Assembly (NCBI RefSeq): GCF_036492835.1
Contig: NZ_AP025314.1
Span: forward strand, 2,336,010 to 2,400,009
Reading direction: 5' to 3'
Source of the DNA: Fulvitalea axinellae
GTDB lineage: Bacteria; Bacteroidota; Bacteroidia; Cytophagales; Cyclobacteriaceae
Length of the DNA: 64,000 nucleotides
Made by a program: the position numbers and the translations under genes
Notes under the pieces: generated by a model
The model's input: the letters and a program-made list of their open reading frames with translations, nothing else
Databases searched by the model: none
What the model was told of the DNA's origin: nothing
Shown: positions 63,901-64,000 of the stretch, in pieces
How positions within the stretch are numbered: the stretch's first letter is position 1
Layout of the letters: every line of letters begins with the position of its first letter

Positions 63901-64000
63901 TGCAATTATGGAACCGTATGCTCACTCCTGAGGAAATCAGGCTGAATATGAACAGAAAGCCGCTGAACGAAAGTGGGCTTATAGGTTATTGGGACTTTGA
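60981..64000 (+). CDS. GH85 endo-beta-N-acetylglucosaminidase with LamG-like domain, 3' partial
   Basis: ATG 60981 begins a signal peptide (MKKLYSFLIAILWCGISYC). The frame is open for 1006 codons and runs off the window, so the gene is truncated by the window only. The GH85 catalytic region spans roughly residues 90-400: WQYLDVHGNWGNHFLRAP, LLMWLSAKN, LARFLKYYGMTGLGIDGEAS, EGFQILWYDAQNNDGNIDWYNGL, NYNF. A beta-sandwich region follows from ~470, and a LamG/concanavalin-like domain lies at ~840-1000 (FTYGFWFNADLIANDRMRLFG, KWTHLAMAYNGSSLVIYINGREV, GKFDELQLWNRMLTPEEI). GH85 enzymes cut the chitobiose core of N-glycans. The usual catalytic Asn in the NxE motif is Asp here (D202-G203-E204). Linked SusCD and GH20 support a glycan-harvesting role. 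Confidence 0.92.
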   Translation, partial: MKKLYSFLIAILWCGISYCQTSPQHPFYYTYPMDDTKIWEWWDDYEVGDPLCEDDAFFISRVRLKKRFVNKATQVNPNLDPKRRVCSWDPIGTEDKRWKQLPRYNFNSDNFSMWQYLDVHGNWGNHFLRAPAGYQNVASRNGVQTGSLLFLDWMEPIGPNSNTAHSNLLMWLSAKNSDGTFKNTRKLARFLKYYGMTGLGIDGEASFTPQSADRLQDAFRDLNVKAKEEGVEGFQILWYDAQNNDGNIDWYNGLTQRNRDWFFKNGEYVFKTFLLNYNFTKDKNEASVRFAESIGADPYTVYAGFNPGERGMSHNFNGGPGTGWEILPNSKIGIWWWGGYGANTYYEASAEQGAEPLTWQKTYQKKLELIYSGGNQNPANTPAITNTIRNQRNESLKRFHGIASLAVAKSTITEMPFVTRFGLGNGMRFSDKGKVTFDKGWYNIGIQDYLPTWRWWVTNDGGQVPADPINLELSFDDAYFAGNCLKVSGNTSKSNVNLFKTKLAMSSQAELKVVYRVENGSDPKMNIRLSKEGSETIFTRIPLPTTDGDGWKTYTCRLADHGISSGDVVAMLGIEVEGTAKDYVAYIGEISLNDPSKAFQPAKPQILKYKNLKESYDKLSFKLFWDSKPGAPKGTVVYNDEVDTWYFEILLQEGQSEPVLLNACTEWAGLVVDAPLNPENGEYRIGVRAVAPDGVTKSEIAWTRQVKSARLSTDVEVDRPYINPGQTVTLKLKDPNISQASWEIIGNGITVVSKTGTEITLNMDQLGSYGAKLIVSGNGQTVEKNLEGIFSVIPKENGCTPQMEFVAENNPAQIPTPAKLKFTGIKGEGKISTGVQVSTLDHIALSDKIIGTQNKFTYGFWFNADLIANDRMRLFGKRREDTGTRDFDIKVRATGELEFFSRKYTPMTNVLKNTKVEPGKWTHLAMAYNGSSLVIYINGREVRRWENRQLNLRQHSDAFIVLGDLSFRGKFDELQLWNRMLTPEEIRLNMNRKPLNESGLIGYWDF

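Noticed and set aside
61289..63905. Minus-strand open frames opposite the GH85 gene
   Set aside because: They are shadows of a well-supported plus-strand gene with GH85 and LamG motifs.
1..64000. tRNA, rRNA, CRISPR, prophage or defence genes
   Set aside because: None was seen in the intergenic regions or among the protein sequences. eCIS genes are phage-tail-like but not a prophage.

Overview
The window looks like chromosomal DNA of a Bacteroidota bacterium, probably a free-living or marine glycan degrader of the Cytophagales type (the order is a guess). The reasons are three SusC/SusD pairs, a hybrid two-component regulator, an ECF sigma/FecR pair, a probable type IX secretion tail, many lipoproteins, and promoters of the TTTG-N19-TAnnTTTG type. 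No tRNA, rRNA, CRISPR array or prophage was seen.

Layout. (1) 1-2542: the distal end of an extracellular contractile injection system (eCIS), with the tape-measure protein and AAA+ ATPase. (2) 2573-4308: an AraC regulator and a UlaG-like metallo-hydrolase. (3) 4875-23270: one long rightward operon from a recognisable promoter to a strong terminator. It holds four-domain FAS1 lipoprotein, SusC, SusD, FAS1 lipoprotein, FAS1 lipoprotein, SusC, SusD, beta-helix lipoprotein, and a degenerate M60-like lipoprotein. It has no glycoside hydrolase. (4) 23337-29147: a hybrid two-component regulator and a sulfatase, both leftward, which probably serve region 3. (5) 29474-33203: two recent insertion sequences with perfect 8-bp target duplications. 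One splits a 2-hydroxyacid dehydrogenase; the other sits in the last codons of a DUF4857 gene. (6) 33186-44645: a leftward eight-gene operon (TonB receptor, DUF4876 lipoprotein, DUF6850 barrel, OB-fold-like lipoprotein, PepSY membrane protein, ABC ATPase, permease, DUF4857 protein) opposite a divergent di-heme cytochrome c peroxidase. This reads as an uncharacterised trans-envelope uptake system, probably for a metal or metal complex. (7) 45115-50477: a small lipoprotein, a secreted FG-GAP/ASH-type protein and a membrane TPR-LuxR regulator. (8) 50624-64000: an N-glycan/GlcNAc locus with GH20 hexosaminidase, ECF sigma, FecR anti-sigma, STN-type SusC, SusD and a GH85 endo-beta-N-acetylglucosaminidase that runs off the window end.

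In region 8 the STN domain of SusC would signal through FecR to the ECF sigma factor when ligand is bound. GH85 would release N-glycans, SusCD would import them and GH20 would trim GlcNAc. Regions 3 and 6 are the best candidates for undescribed biology. DUF and family names are from memory and were not checked against a database.
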